A stretch of DNA of 64,000 nt, taken from positions 4,962,501 through 5,026,500 of the forward strand of contig OX387200.1 of assembly GCA_947561715.1 (NCBI GenBank). The letters run 5' to 3'. This document shows, piece by piece, positions 44,801 through 55,500 of the stretch (position 1 is the stretch's first letter; every line of letters starts with the position of its first letter). Below the pieces are notes generated by a model that worked only from the letters and a program-made list of their open reading frames with translations, was not told the DNA's origin and searched no databases. This DNA is from Ascidia mentula. Taxonomy: Eukaryota; Chordata; Ascidiacea; Phlebobranchia; Ascidiidae. The position numbers were made by a program, and so were the translations under genes.

Positions 44801-45351
44801 TCCTGAAATTCAATACTGGAACACTAGACGGAAAGGATGCAGGCGGAGCTAAGCCTTCCTGCAGAGTTCAAACCAAGCTGCTGATACCCTGCTGGACAAC
44901 CACGTTTTTCCTGAATGTTTGTTATAAAACGCCCTCGTAGTAATTGTTCGCCCTCTCAGTCGCTCGTATTCTCTCGGCCCTGTCGTTATTCTTGCCATCG
45001 CGCTATAAACGTTCGCACGTTCTTTTAATAGTTAAATTCGCTGCAATTCAGTCACGTGTTAAACGCGCTTGAAACAAGTTAAACTTAAGCCACCTGGTAA
45101 TTGCAATCGTGTGTTTCCATTAATAAAGAAGTCTGTTCACGGAGCTTTTAATTCAGTAGTCTATATCAGCAAGAACACGCAAACAGACTTTAGCTTCAGC
45201 ACAGCAGCGACTGGGAATTCTATTTGTATGCTGCAAGCTTCTTATAATTTTAAGAAATACCATTATCTGTAGATTTCGTAGTTGTGTAGACTTTGTTTGG
45301 CTCACAAGGAGCGGACAAGAACACAACGGTTAAAACCAACGATAGAAGCAT
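24086..45351 (-). CDS. RPTP copy B: full-length CCP/CTLD/EGF/Ig/FN3 receptor with tandem phosphatase domains
   Basis: The only copy in which every exon I checked is open and phase-consistent. Without the displaced CCP exon the model gives about 2,174 aa, and with it about 2,238 aa. Order: signal peptide, nine intact CCPs, CTLD, EGF, three Ig, second CTLD-like domain, FN3 region, transmembrane helix, D1 and D2. It should sit in the plasma membrane with the phosphatase domains in the cytosol. The FN3 end ([22 protein letters not shown]) and D1-D2 layout are those of classical RPTPs. CCP and CTLD modules on an RPTP are unusual. Both phosphatase domains carry changes that argue against normal catalysis. 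The start is chosen at the signal peptide Met (45351). Confidence 0.82.
25321..25589. mobile_element. Old hAT-like MITE (unit B)
   Basis: A 269-bp block with imperfect inverted ends CAGTGATTCTAA and CAGAGCTTCTAA and degraded flanking 8-mers (agttaaag / gcttaaac). A matching copy lies at 48007-48274 in unit C. Unit A lacks the region through a wider deletion, so this is an ancestral insertion. No ORF. Confidence 0.55.
26065..26117 (+). repeat. Retroelement 3'-end-like hairpin (unit B)
   Basis: The intact form reads CTGAAGA, then the stem GTCTCGCC/GGTGGAC, then GAAACGTTGG and ACAATAAAC. It is colinear with the unit A and C copies. Confidence 0.4.
27106..29798 (-). CDS. Copy B: phosphatase domain D1 exons with Arg-to-Gln P-loop
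   Basis: Exons 29737-29798, 29383-29480, 29192-29291, 28580-28656, 28383-28517, 27937-28071, 27726-27868, 27278-27413 and 27106-27209. Landmarks are [20 protein letters not shown] and the P-loop split as [12 protein letters not shown], then IVQT and EQYVF (intact Q-loop). The invariant P-loop Arg of HCx5R is Gln (CAA), one CpG-type transition from CGA. The Cys is kept, so binding of phosphotyrosine may be weakened and catalysis is expected to be lost. The preceding run of seven G is a place to check for read errors, but copy C has the same sequence. Confidence 0.88.
28689..28798 (-). repeat. tRNA-like SINE fragment (unit B)
   Basis: Same element as at 12727-12836, with GGGTTCAAATCTTGG in the B-box/T-arm. 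Confidence 0.45.
30006..30117 (-). CDS. Copy B: transmembrane exon
   Basis: Same as copy A, with SPRHPSGSS before the Val/Ile helix. Confidence 0.88.
30409..30600 (-). CDS. Copy B: displaced CCP/sushi exon between FN3 and transmembrane exons
   Basis: A phase 1-1 CCP exon ([27 protein letters not shown]) with good acceptor and donor, placed in what is a single intron in copy C. It may be a constitutive or alternative cassette and would add one membrane-proximal CCP. Confidence 0.7.
30879..33784 (-). CDS. Copy B: fibronectin type III region
   Basis: Phase-consistent exons: 33519-33784 ([10 protein letters not shown]...KIHISWKL...YCVCIAKI), 32761-32931 ([18 protein letters not shown]), 32342-32570 ([19 protein letters not shown]), 31856-31952 ([15 protein letters not shown]), 31458-31586 ([14 protein letters not shown]...HYIAAAIR) and 30879-31132 ([12 protein letters not shown]...[14 protein letters not shown]). 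The last three match the juxtamembrane FN3-like block of classical RPTPs (NGPI, YxAAxI, FTIGDG, PLxxGxxY). They cover roughly three FN3-type domains. An extra half-domain stretch at 32950-33064 does not fit by phase. Confidence 0.8.
32950..33064 (-). other. Orphan FN3 half-exon (unit B)
   Basis: An open stretch reading [20 protein letters not shown] then EIAV, a clear FN3 E-F-G strand pattern bounded by TTTTTAG and CAG|GTACG. Its phases fit neither neighbour, while 33519-33784 joins 32761-32931 directly in phase. It is kept in unit C (54650-54772). It is either a relic exon or an alternative cassette. Confidence 0.45.
34035..34371 (-). CDS. Copy B: second CTLD-like domain (two exons)
   Basis: Exons 34252-34371 and 34035-34196. 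The first reads [18 protein letters not shown], then [16 protein letters not shown], a CTLD alpha-1/alpha-2 region. The second reads [12 protein letters not shown] and ends PLCAG. A Ser-Thr run ([10 protein letters not shown]), encoded by a (CCACCT) micro-repeat near 34080-34106, is longer than in copy C. No sugar-binding triad was seen. Confidence 0.65.
34435..36021 (-). CDS. Copy B: three Ig-like domains
   Basis: Ig1: 35847-36021 and 35650-35756. Ig2: 35406-35590 and 35003-35090 ([13 protein letters not shown]). Ig3: 34652-34803 and 34435-34591 ([21 protein letters not shown]; then [10 protein letters not shown]...VYTIT). Every domain is split by one intron, and the outer phases are 1-1. 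Ig3 is of the I-set type, with a clear W and second Cys. Confidence 0.82.
35146..35277. repeat. Short TTAA-flanked inverted-repeat element (unit B)
   Basis: Colinear copy of the element at 14870-15000. Confidence 0.5.
36172..36291 (-). CDS. Copy B: EGF-like domain exon
   Basis: Six-Cys [27 protein letters not shown]. Phase 1-1. Confidence 0.85.
36554..37294 (-). CDS. Copy B: first CTLD (two exons, intact)
   Basis: Exons 37040-37294 (255 nt) and 36554-36664 (111 nt). Signature stretches are [33 protein letters not shown] and [14 protein letters not shown]. The frame is intact across the junction. Confidence 0.82.
38117..42356 (-). CDS. Copy B: expanded CCP/sushi exon cluster
   Basis: Eight intact phase 1-1 exons: 42162-42356, 41214-41405 (Y'), 40763-40951 (X3), 40177-40371 (Y2), 39725-39913 (X2), 39139-39333 (Y1), 38693-38875 (X1, two codons shorter) and 38117-38302 (Z). 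X and Y alternate. Each has the C...TxCDFTCSxGYKLSS...C...GW...PQC pattern plus extra Cys pairs. X2 and X3 encode the same CCP, and Y1 and Y2 differ at one residue (CGRSGW against CGRPGW). Confidence 0.85.
38700..41091 (-). repeat. 1,038-bp tandem duplication carrying a CCP exon pair
   Basis: Sequence offset by exactly 1,038 bp is nearly identical over this stretch (for example exon X2 39725-39913 against X3 40763-40951, and Y1 39139-39333 against Y2 40177-40371). Only a handful of single-base differences are visible. Units A and C hold no such duplication. This is the youngest rearrangement in the window, and an assembly artefact should be excluded. Confidence 0.9.
39541..39566 (-). repeat. 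Hammerhead-like hairpin motif (unit B, first copy)
   Basis: On the minus strand ACTGATGAGACCGAATTGGTC is the best-kept CTGATGA plus stem. The 3' GAAA is altered. It is repeated at 40579-40604 by the 1,038-bp duplication. Confidence 0.35.
42565..42730 (-). pseudogene. Decayed CCP exon (unit B)
   Basis: A CCP-like stretch ([20 protein letters not shown]) with a good donor but no recognisable acceptor. It carries a one-base insertion relative to the unit A copy at 20127-20285, which moves the upstream half out of frame. Both copies lack the start of the domain, so the exon was already damaged in the common ancestor. Confidence 0.65.
43127..43312 (-). CDS. Copy B: CCP1 exon with GC-AG donor
   Basis: A 186-nt phase 1-1 exon: CPSL...[45 protein letters not shown]. 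The exon end, by alignment with the CAG|GTATTT ends of other CCP exons, is TAG|GCAAGT, a canonical GC donor. It is two codons longer than the copy A exon. Absent from copy C. Confidence 0.8.
44750..45235 (+). mobile_element. Solo LTR of an LTR retrotransposon (unit B only)
   Basis: A 486-bp insertion that begins TGTGGCAACA and ends TGCTGCA. It is flanked by the 4-bp duplication agct (44746-44749, 45236-45239). Units A and C have the empty site. A TATAAAAC box and an AATAAA signal in plus orientation mark it as an LTR antisense to the gene. It lies about 25 bp inside intron 1 from the donor of the signal-peptide exon. No internal region remains, so it is a fossil left by LTR-LTR recombination. 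The family (Gypsy or BEL type) is not settled. It is younger than the split of the three units. Confidence 0.85.
45261..45351 (-). CDS. Copy B: signal-peptide exon
   Basis: [18 protein letters not shown], then [12 protein letters not shown], ending in phase 1. Confidence 0.8.
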
Positions 45352-46163
45352 ATGTCCAGGCTTTGAAAGTATATAAAAAGCAAATCGTGTATCTGTTTTC
45401 CTGAGAAAAACACCCTTGAATATAATATTCATTGAAAAAAAGTATTGTGGATAAATCTTTACCACCAATATCTTATTATATCAGTATAAACTTATTATAT
45501 TGCATCAATATAACAATTCTATATTATATATTTTGAACTAAACTCTGTTCATCTCCTCTTAACACAAACCCTCAAAAATTCTAATGAGTACAATCATCAA
45601 ATTCACCCGGTTATGGAAAGGTGGCGGCGACGCTACCTTCTGAGGCCTATTGTTTGCTTGCTTTTGAAAACTCCCTCTTCTTGCTTTAAGGAAGTAAACA
45701 GCAGAATGCTCATTGTTTAATATCATTGTTTCGAACCAACCCCAGCAATGTCTTCTTTACTTTCCTTCTTGTGATAAGACAAACAAACACAAAGCGAAGC
45801 AAACTTGCCCCATTCGATCTACATGAACATACTCCCATTTAACCTGCATTTGCGTGATTCCAATTTACTATTTATTTCCAGCTAAGTTTGTAAAACTTTG
45901 ATGTTGTACAAACATTTGAAATGTCATAAAAAGGTATACCTTTTTAAGACCATTAGGTTTACTGACATCGAAACAAAGGTATTGCAGTTGCAGCTGTAGC
46001 GGACAAAGACAAGGTTTGAACTGATTTGTTGTGCAACATTGCCTTTTCCTTTATTGTGTCCGGTAATAGCTATGTCACGTGATCCACCATTAAATCATGT
46101 GCTTTTAAGTTTCCAGTTCAGTTTCGAGTCAGTTTGCAAAATCGTCAGTTTGCTATTACATGT

Positions 46164-46450
46164 TCAGTTCAATTTTATTTTATTGCAGTGACCAGACATT
46201 GCTATGATTACTGGGCCACAACAAGTTATTCGACAGCTTGGGATCATTCCCACATACCTGATGTTTGTTTGTAAAAAACTTTTTGCCAGTGAATCCTGCA
46301 GAGTTAGAGTTGGGATCGACATTCGGGCAATTGTTATACAAAAGGGTTTTGGGCCTCCAACAGACTTATTCTCAAATCCAAACAAGTAATGTTCAAACAA
46401 TGCAGACAGCATCAAAAACACTTTATTTGTTGATGTTCGAATATGAGTAA
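46164..46450. other. Unit C copy of the unexplained conserved block
   Basis: Counterpart of 8562-8850. A plus-strand frame (46204-46389) stays open for 61 codons here but is closed in unit A. The minus-strand 85-codon frame is open in both, with several conservative changes. Confidence 0.3.
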
Positions 46451-46739
46451 TACAAGAAAATCAATTTGTACAGTGTGTAACGCTGTAACCGGTGTATATT
46501 TTGTGCATAAAAAGATTCTTTGAACGATGTAAACAGAAAAATGGTACACAACTAGCAACGTGCAAATAAATATACAGCGATTCTGATTATTGCACAGGAT
46601 ATAGGGTACATTGACAATGTTACATCAGCGAATCATACAAGCGAATCATACAACCACAACAAGATAATTGATGCTGGAATGTAGTTGCAACACAAAATAA
46701 TCGCTTTTGAGAAACTAAAGTTCATCACAAGAAAAAGCT

Positions 46740-49588
46740 TTACCTGAAGTTCATATACGCGTCAAACGACTGAATGTACTCAAGAACAACCTGGTAGCAG
46801 TAATCGAACAAGTTGACGTCTCCAACCATTCCAGTGCGACAATCGCGGAGGTCTTTCACTTCTCTCATCACATCCACTCTGTTCTCACTTCTCAGCCGTT
46901 CGAGAGAGTTGGCGACGGCGCAGAAAACTCCTGTGCGACTCGATCCGTCACTGCACACAAAAAGTTTGCTGGACATAATGTACACAAACAAGCAGTATAC
47001 CGTAGCATTGTTGTGTTGCAGGGCCTTATGATAGTAAAAATGTGTGCCAGTGCGAAGACCAATTTATGAATTTCAAAACTATGAATTTAAGTCTTTGTGA
47101 ACCCCTTAGTTTTACAGCGAAAAATGATGCTCGCGGGCCCTCTGGAATGGGACCTGGACGCCTATTACGTATATCTAACCAGCAATGAAGAAGGGCAATA
47201 AATTTCTTTTCCCGCGCCTCGACTGCATCTTTTTGGAAACTCCACACTTTTTGGATGACTTCAAGTAAGACGGTGGGATCGGGAGGTTGCAGGTCGGACG
47301 TCCAATCGTTCAAAACAATCTGTTTCACCCGGTGAGGTGTCTGACAACATACCAAGCCTTTTAGATTGGACGAGAAGTTTGAATATCTGGCCGAACCCGA
47401 AAAATCGCCAACACGCAGCTATCGGAAGAATTATTTCAAACAGTTCGCTAAATTTAAATCACGTTTTTTTTTATTTAAAACATATAAAAAAAACTAATCC
47501 TAACTTATGGAATAAATTCCAGTTGACCAAAAATACCTGTGTTCCTCAACATTATTTTAACACATTGTTTTGTTATTTTTAAGGATTAATTTTGCTGGCA
47601 CTTGTATAATATTTCTCACTTTTACGATTTTAAAGAGTTTTTTCATAACCTGTTACCAGTTTGAGCGCCCTGGATAAGAAAAACACAACAGACATCTAGG
47701 AGATATGCGCCAACCAAACCAAGGGTAACCGAATGTTTGAAACGATCTGTGTTAAACATACCGTCGTTTTATCTCTCTTAACTTCCAGGTCCCTTTCATA
47801 GTAACCAGTGTGATTGTGAACCGCCCGCGTCATGACCAGAAATTCACGGAGGCAAACTGAATCGTTCAATCCCGCCCAGTAAGTGTCCTTGGAAGAAACC
47901 TTAAAGTTGGGAGTTGGGTTATTAGGTCGATTGAACGCTGGAAAACATACATTTCAAGCCATTTTCCTATTTTACATTTAATTTTAATTTTGCGAACAAT
48001 TTAAAGCAGTGATTCTAACAGCGGGCGGTGGAAAACCAAAGGGCGATTGGCGATAATATATATTGTCCGTTCACATGCAGTTTAGTCGACACAACTGTTA
48101 CGCGACTTATAAGTTATCAGAATGCATCGATGTTATATTTTACCTTGAGTTTAAATTAAAGTTTAAGAAACTGGCGTGGTTGCATTGATATTGTCCGCAA
48201 AAAACTGGAAAATACATTTGCCATTATGTTTTCGCGGGGGAGGGTGCCCATCAGGAAAAAAATTAGAAGCTCTGGCTTAAACTATCGGTCGATTCAAACC
48301 ATTTCTAACTAAACACAGCCACAAAACTTTTAAGGTTTGAATGTTTACAAGCAGTTACCTGATCGAGCATGACGATACATCGGATGTGGTTGTCGAACAT
48401 ACACCTCCAGAAAGTGTTATGGTTGCATTGCGGGGGATTTTGAGCCACCATGTAGTAAAACCCGTTGTTGTAAGCCTGAAAAAATACACAACACTGTTGT
48501 CAACCGTACTTACAGTCGTGTGTTTAAATGTACAGAACTTTGTGACTGCAACTACTCATGCGGATTCCTGTGTTAATCGAAAACCAATTATTGAAGTTCA
48601 TCCACAAAAATCATACCATAATGATCACACCTGGTCACGTGACGATACAAGCGGTGCCATTGTTATCGATTCCCTTTTTCTTGTGTTTTTCTTACGTTTT
48701 TCCTGCGTTTTTAGTGATTTATGCGCTTGATGCAATATAGTTATGACATAACCCTTAAGAAGTCTCGCCGGGTGGTGGACGAAACGTTGGTTACAATAAA
48801 CACCTTAGTTATACAAGTGCCAGAAGAACAATTCCTACACTAATGATAATGATCATGTCCTAACTCAAACGTGTGTCAAATACTTGCTCGACTGAACTAT
48901 AGTTGATCATCAATATTGTCCTGACAGTTTCGTTGTAAGTTTGTTGATCGAGAACAACATTTGTGTGTATCGCAAATCTTCGACAATCCAACCGAGATCT
49001 CCATTTTTCGACAAAACGGGCCCACAGTATATTGCCACGAGATTTGCTGCACCGACATCGCGCGCAAGAAATGAGCCAGGTTGCTACGTCACTCACCCGC
49101 ATACTCGAGGCATTCAAATAAGGGGGTTCCCCGTCGCTTGGAAGCCTTCCAACGTACGCGAGGTTGTGGTCGTCTTCAAAAACGAGGCGTTGTTATACGT
49201 TAGTTGTTAGCGTTTGTTAGCGTTAAGTGGGTTTCGCCGAACCCGATAGGTAAAATATGAAGAGTTCCATAAGCACTATATATCGTTTTAAACAAAAACT
49301 GCTGAAAATGTCTATTAACTGCCTTGTCAACCTGACGAACATTGCAGGGTATAGCGGACAAATAAATATGTGCAATACTGCGTAAGATCATTGGGCGTTT
49401 TAGTAAAGACAACAGTGATATAACCAAGCCAACAGACCAATCACCCACATGGTAGTATTGAAGGGACGGTGTTGAAGTTCGTATTAATTGGATTTTGTCC
49501 GGCTATTGTTCCGTTCAACAAGGGCGGAATTTGTGAGATGACGTCAAACTGCAGCTTGATTCTTGACACGTGATATGGTCGTTCGACC
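46740..49588 (-). CDS. Copy C: phosphatase domain D2 exons
   Basis: Exons 49449-49588, 49097-49173, 48359-48475, 47762-47899, 47180-47340 and 46740-46950. The sequence landmarks are unchanged from A and B: DWTSDL for WPD, HC|CDGSSRTG, and the VGD Q-loop. Confidence 0.85.
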
Positions 49589-52500
49589 CTAGATGGCGAC
49601 AGAGAGTTAAAGTTGAACATGTGTATGTCAGTTATTTCGGACAAAATGCTAGTTCTTCATAGAGGGAAATCCACTTTTCTGGAGCACTTGGTGACAAAAA
49701 ACAATTTATTTCAACTGTTTCAATGAGAAATTGACAAACACGCAATAAATCATATGAGAGTTGTGTTCAAAAGTACAAAAAACGTTGGCCAACCTGGCGA
49801 GATGGTCGCAGTATTGGGGAAATCCCAAAACATCGACGTCAGTGTTTCCCATTGTGTACAATTCAGTAACTAGTTTGTGCAGGAAAACGTATTGTTCCTG
49901 CGACCACAAGCAAAAAAACATGTAAGAATGGCAAAACACATCATGAGAAAAGTTTGCCAGCTCACCAGGGTTTGTACAATATGCAGTCGGTTGAGCCTCA
50001 TGTTATACACGACTTTCAAGACGTTGACCATTTTCTCCGCTTCCAGCTGTTCTCCAAGAACGTCGAGAGCAATAAATGAACCTGTTTGTCCCACCCCCCC
50101 ACTGGAAATACATTGAAATTTATAAATAGGAACTGCGTACGATATATTGATGATATGAGTAAATTGTTGGTGCTCAATCTGTAGCGGGCGTAGAACTTGC
50201 TTTTTAAATTACCGGTTTTGTGGTTGTTATCACATACTATACCCATACACATAAATATATCATAAAGCCATTTACTAAGAAGAAAATCTGATCAGGAAAA
50301 ACTGCCAAGTCAACTATACATATGATAAGAATAGCGAAATGGCAATTTTACTGAAACCAAAACAACTCAAAGTGATAACTTATTCAAGTGAAATGTGGTG
50401 CAAAGTGGCGAACCTGCAATGAACGACCATGGGAGCAGTGTTTCCAGCCTGGGCTTCCACCGCTAGCTTATGAAGACGGAATATGGCAGAGGTAGTGCGG
50501 GGAATGCCGTGGTCGGGCCAACCCAGGTACTGGAACTGTCTGATCTCCATCGGGTTCTGCAATGTAATATATTAACGCTGCGCTTTCTTAAAAGTATGTG
50601 TATCATATTTTGGAGTAAACTTGCCAGGTATAATCAGTCACCTGTAAACGTGGCGTGCTGACCAGGAATGTCCGGCATATGACGTTACCATGGCTTGACT
50701 CGTGCGTCGTTCTCACGCAAAAGCATCCAAACTGGGCCTCGTTACCTATGTGAGGCCAGTACTGGTGGCATTTTACCTAGCAAGGAAACAAAAGATCATC
50801 CACGCTATTCGCTTTGGGAAGAATTTACATTGAAAACTTTTTGATCCAACTATAGGCAAAAATAAGGGTAAAGTGCGGTTGTGATTTTGTTTCATTAACG
50901 CTAAAAACTAGAAGTGCGATGCTGCATTCAAAAGGAGAGTTTGGGGTTTTGTACAAAATTTGTGCTACAAATGTTCAAATGACTGTTCGTGCACATGTGT
51001 ACAATATGAAGGAATAGCGTGAAACTGTATTTGCTATTTTTAATTGAACATAAGTCAAATGTTTTTAAAATAGTTTTTATAAAGTACCTTGAAGTCCTCT
51101 AGTAGCTGGGTAAGCATCACTATCACACTGCAGTTATTTTCCGTCACCATCCGCCAGAAGTCGCTGCAGGTCGCCGGAAACGGGCCTTGCGTTGCGATGA
51201 ACTTTTTCAGCCGCGAATAACCCTGCGAAAATGGCGTGATCGGGGTTACGCGAGGTCATTGCAGGTTTGACAGTAGGTCCTTACGTTAATGTAGGAAGCG
51301 TTTATGTAATCGCCCATCTCCTGGGTGAAGACTTTTTGCAGTGGTACTCTTGCATCGTCGCCTGAAAAATCACATGAACTTTAGTATTAGTATTTTTTGA
51401 CCACACCGGGATTTGAACCCAGGATATCCTGGCCACGAATCCCGATCAGGTTTTCTTCTAGGTATATAGGTCGGACACTTGACCAATGCTGCCAATTTAC
51501 CATTGGATCGGAATTGTGGTCGGATTTGCAAGTGGTGCTTCTTGTGGATAGAAACAAAGACCTTTAAGGAACTTAAAGTATAAATGTTACAACAATGCCT
51601 TGCTGGAAACCTCACTTCCGCAACGTTACCGAAAATAATCCCATGACAAGGCAAAAATCCATAGAATAATAGATCAGTTGCCTTGGATATGCAAAAGCTT
51701 ATCAGCCACCAATCAATATGACACAATGAAACGAAAATGGACTCATTTTCAGGAAGTACAGATTAAGTTAGGCACCAAAAGCTAAACAACTCACTTGGTA
51801 GAGTGTCATGAAAACGGTTCTTGCCTTGCGCCGTCGCTCTTTTGCCATAGTTGGTACTCACCCGGAACTTCCCCTCCAAGCTAGAGAGTACTTCCTGTTT
51901 GCATTATATTCAGCGTTTAGGTTCGCAATTCAATCACAAATAACAGGAGCATTTTTATTTGTCATGTACATCATGCAGGCCTTACTTCGAATTCGCGACG
52001 AAATTGTTGATCCTCGTCCAATCTCTTATGGTTGAAAGTGGCCAAAAGGGACTCTGCGTCGATCGCGAACTCACTTAGTCGTACTGAATCTTTTTAACAT
52101 CAAAACACAAAGGTATAAGCAAGGTTATATCATCGCTCAGGACCAAACAAATAAGCACGCTGCATTTTGATGCAGAAATTAGATTTTGTTCAGAAACTTT
52201 TCCCAATATCAGAGGATTTAGTGGGGCGTGAATTAACAAATCCACTTACGCGTCACAAAAACTACCAATTTTTCCTTGGCAAAGTACGAATTTTTCTGTA
52301 CATTTAAGTACGTGTAATTTTCCAGAATACCTGTGTGTAATAACGGCATCTCATGATTCTCCACGGCATCTTGGCGTCCCAGCAGTTGTTTTCTAGATAA
52401 TTTAGATAATGAAATCAAACAAATATTCTGGGGTAGCAGTAGATAGTACAAAGACGAAAGTTCATTCGTAATGTGCCAGAATGTAAACCTCCAACATCGC

Positions 52501-55500
52501 GTGTGAAAGTATTACAAAAAATAAATCTTGACATTTTAAACCATCAAAACAACTCTCATTTCTGAAACGGGCTTTCACAGTTAGGTAAGGGAGTAATACC
52601 TTCTGCACATTATGACGATGACAACTATGCCGACGAGAATGATAACAACAACTGCCACAACAGCGTATTGAAGTGCACTTGAACCCGAAGGATGACGTTG
52701 AGAATCGGCACCTTCACAAAGCAATTTATGTGTGATAGTTTATAAATAAAGATATACATCAATAAAGATGCAACAGCAAGTTTGGTTTGAAAAAAATTAC
52801 TACATGTTCTAAAGCATTGGTGCAAATAATTTTTTAGGCATACGCACTCGCACTTGCACTTAATACGGGTCGAGACAAGGGACTTGGTGTGTAGATGGGT
52901 TCGTTTCTTCCTGGGTTGGAAGTAATAACGTAATACTGGTACTTAGAGCCTGCTTGTAAGGGACGGTTCATTCCCACGATTACCGCGTTACCGACGTTCC
53001 TACGATTCCGCGTTTGGTTCGTGCAACCGCCGAGTGACAAAACCTTTTGAGGATCACAACATGACGTAGAACCGTCGCCTATTGTGACGTCACTGGCGTT
53101 TCCAAACCTGAATTTTTCCTGATGAACAGTTACTCCACAAAAAACATTTAAGCTAGATTTTGCACCACCTAATAGCAGCAGCAATGTAGTGTTGACCCTC
53201 TTGCACAGCTTCGTTGCCTTGTTTCAGTTCGGTTATATTTAGCGCTGAACTGTTTCCCGACCCGATTAAGACCTTAAACATCACCAGCAAGATGCAGCTT
53301 AAAACAACAACAATAGGATTATTTACTTCCCGTGCGTTGATTGTCATGTATCTTGGCAAAGTATTATAACAATACTATAACTAAAAATATGTTATAACTT
53401 ATGTTCACTAATATGAGAATGTCAACATTAACAAATATGCGTTGTCCAGATTGCTGGAAAAGCGCAATTCTGGGTTTGTGCAGTTATAAAAAAATCAATG
53501 TTCCAATTTCTTCAAATCAGTTGCACGGAATCACAACACATTATGTCAAGTGCAAGACGGCTTAAATCCCGTTGCATATTGTTACCTTATTGGTCCGTTT
53601 CTTTCACTGACTGAAGGCAACCGAAATTTCGTTTCGTTTGATAAGGTTGCTGGGGCGGGTGGTAATGGCACAGAAGATGGACCTGTAAAGTAATAGTGAC
53701 ATAAAAACATCCGACTGACATAGGCGTTTTGACGAAGTTGTAGCGTAACCCTTCAAATGTCACACACCTGAATCAACGCCAAATACCAAGGTTCATACAT
53801 TTAAAATTACTGAATAAATTATATCGATGAAAATTAAAAAAGTAGCAGATTTATAATAGGAGATAATTAGGAATTAGAAAAAGCAAATGGGAATTTCTCA
53901 TAATATGCGGGAAAAACTGATAATAATGTATAATTTCCAACCCAACTGGTTCCAAGTTTAAATGACAAGAAATTCTTATCAAACATTAAACATGTGTGTT
54001 GGTTTATAAACTGAAAGTTTGCATAGTTTTCAAAACGGTCATTGCAGTACAACCTGCAACGTTTGTAACACAGCTTAGAGTGGCGTTTGAAATCGCGTCT
54101 GGCACAATTCCTGTACACTTGTTCAAGGGCACTGCAGCAACTTTCACTAGATATCTAGTGTTGGGAGCCAGGTTCTGGATGAAGTACAGTGACGTACTCG
54201 CATTTATTCTGGATATGGTTGATGTTTTTAAGGTTGGAATAAAAGATGGCCGCTTTTTTCGGAGTGCCTCAGTGTACGTAATCTGTATATAGCACAAAAA
54301 TACTACTTGATAAAATTTGGATTGATAAATGTTTTTTGCTATCATGATTCTAATGAGATGGCATGCAATCCATTAAGTTAAACCAACCGCCGATACTTTA
54401 AGAAGACGGGTCCTACTAAAAAACGGTTGTTTCAAATTTATACACTATACCACAACCTGAAAGGAAGCGACGTTCGGGTCTGTGACGTAACCAGGCCATT
54501 TAACCCTGCAATTTCCATTCTTAATAACAATACTCGGTTTGGGAGGCTGCAGGGTGATAAGAAGTGGAGTCACTGAATGAAACTGGTTCGGTTTGGAACG
54601 CTGGCAACCCTCGTACAGTGGCATCACCTGTAAAATGCGACATAACCTTCGTACCTATGGTGAGGCTTACAGTGGAATATTTTATCTACCGCAAAATGAT
54701 AAACTTTTCCCGATTCAAGATTAGAGATTGTTGTTTTGGTTTCTCCAGATGGCACGACTCTAAAAGCGATAATACTTTGTAAACCATCATTTAACGAGAC
54801 ACGAGTTTGACAGTGAACAGTTTGATATTAAATTCTTTGTTGAAACGTTTACATGGCAAAATACGTTGCAAACCACCTGAAAATTTTAGTAGCATGTGGT
54901 AGCAAACTCGTGGGTTGTTACACATTTTGAAAGATAGACGATGTTGGCTCATGCACATTTTTGCATTTTTTGTGTTATTGTCAAATTGGACAACACTTAT
55001 AATGCCACACCCTAAAAAGCATAACTACAGTCAAGAAATGACGCAACAATCAGGTCTACTGTAGGCCATTTCCACTTCAAGTTGTTTACGTGTAAAAATG
55101 ATCGCATGTGGTTTAAAGGAGGGCAAAGAAGCGTAATGTTAGCCTTCATGAATTCAGTCAATATACATGATATCTCCAACCCCAACTGTTAAGAGTTTTT
55201 TTTCTTCGTTGCCAGTCAAAAGCTCTCGATCTTGGCGATGCAGACACAGTAGGATGATGACGTGTCAGGGTACACACAGAAACTGTGTGCGCCAATTTAT
55301 TCGACTAACGCTAAACTACGTGTTTTAAAATAGTAGTCAACGAACTTTGATTGGTTGTTGTAAAAAACTTTGTGAGGAAACGAAGTCGATCCACGATCTA
55401 ACTTCCAACTGATGTGAATCATTGAACCATCACAATCATCTCGATTAACACTTGCCACGGAAGTTGGTGCAGACGATACTACAAAACTTGCTTTTTAATA

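Larger units (their letters stand above)
23756..45833 (-). repeat. Tandem gene-array unit B
   Basis: The longest unit, with the expanded CCP cluster and the full Ig3, CTLD2 and FN3 region. It lacks about 560 bp of 3' flank present in A and C: acaaaca at 23,835 joins directly to the sequence that follows 8,866 in A. Confidence 0.85.
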
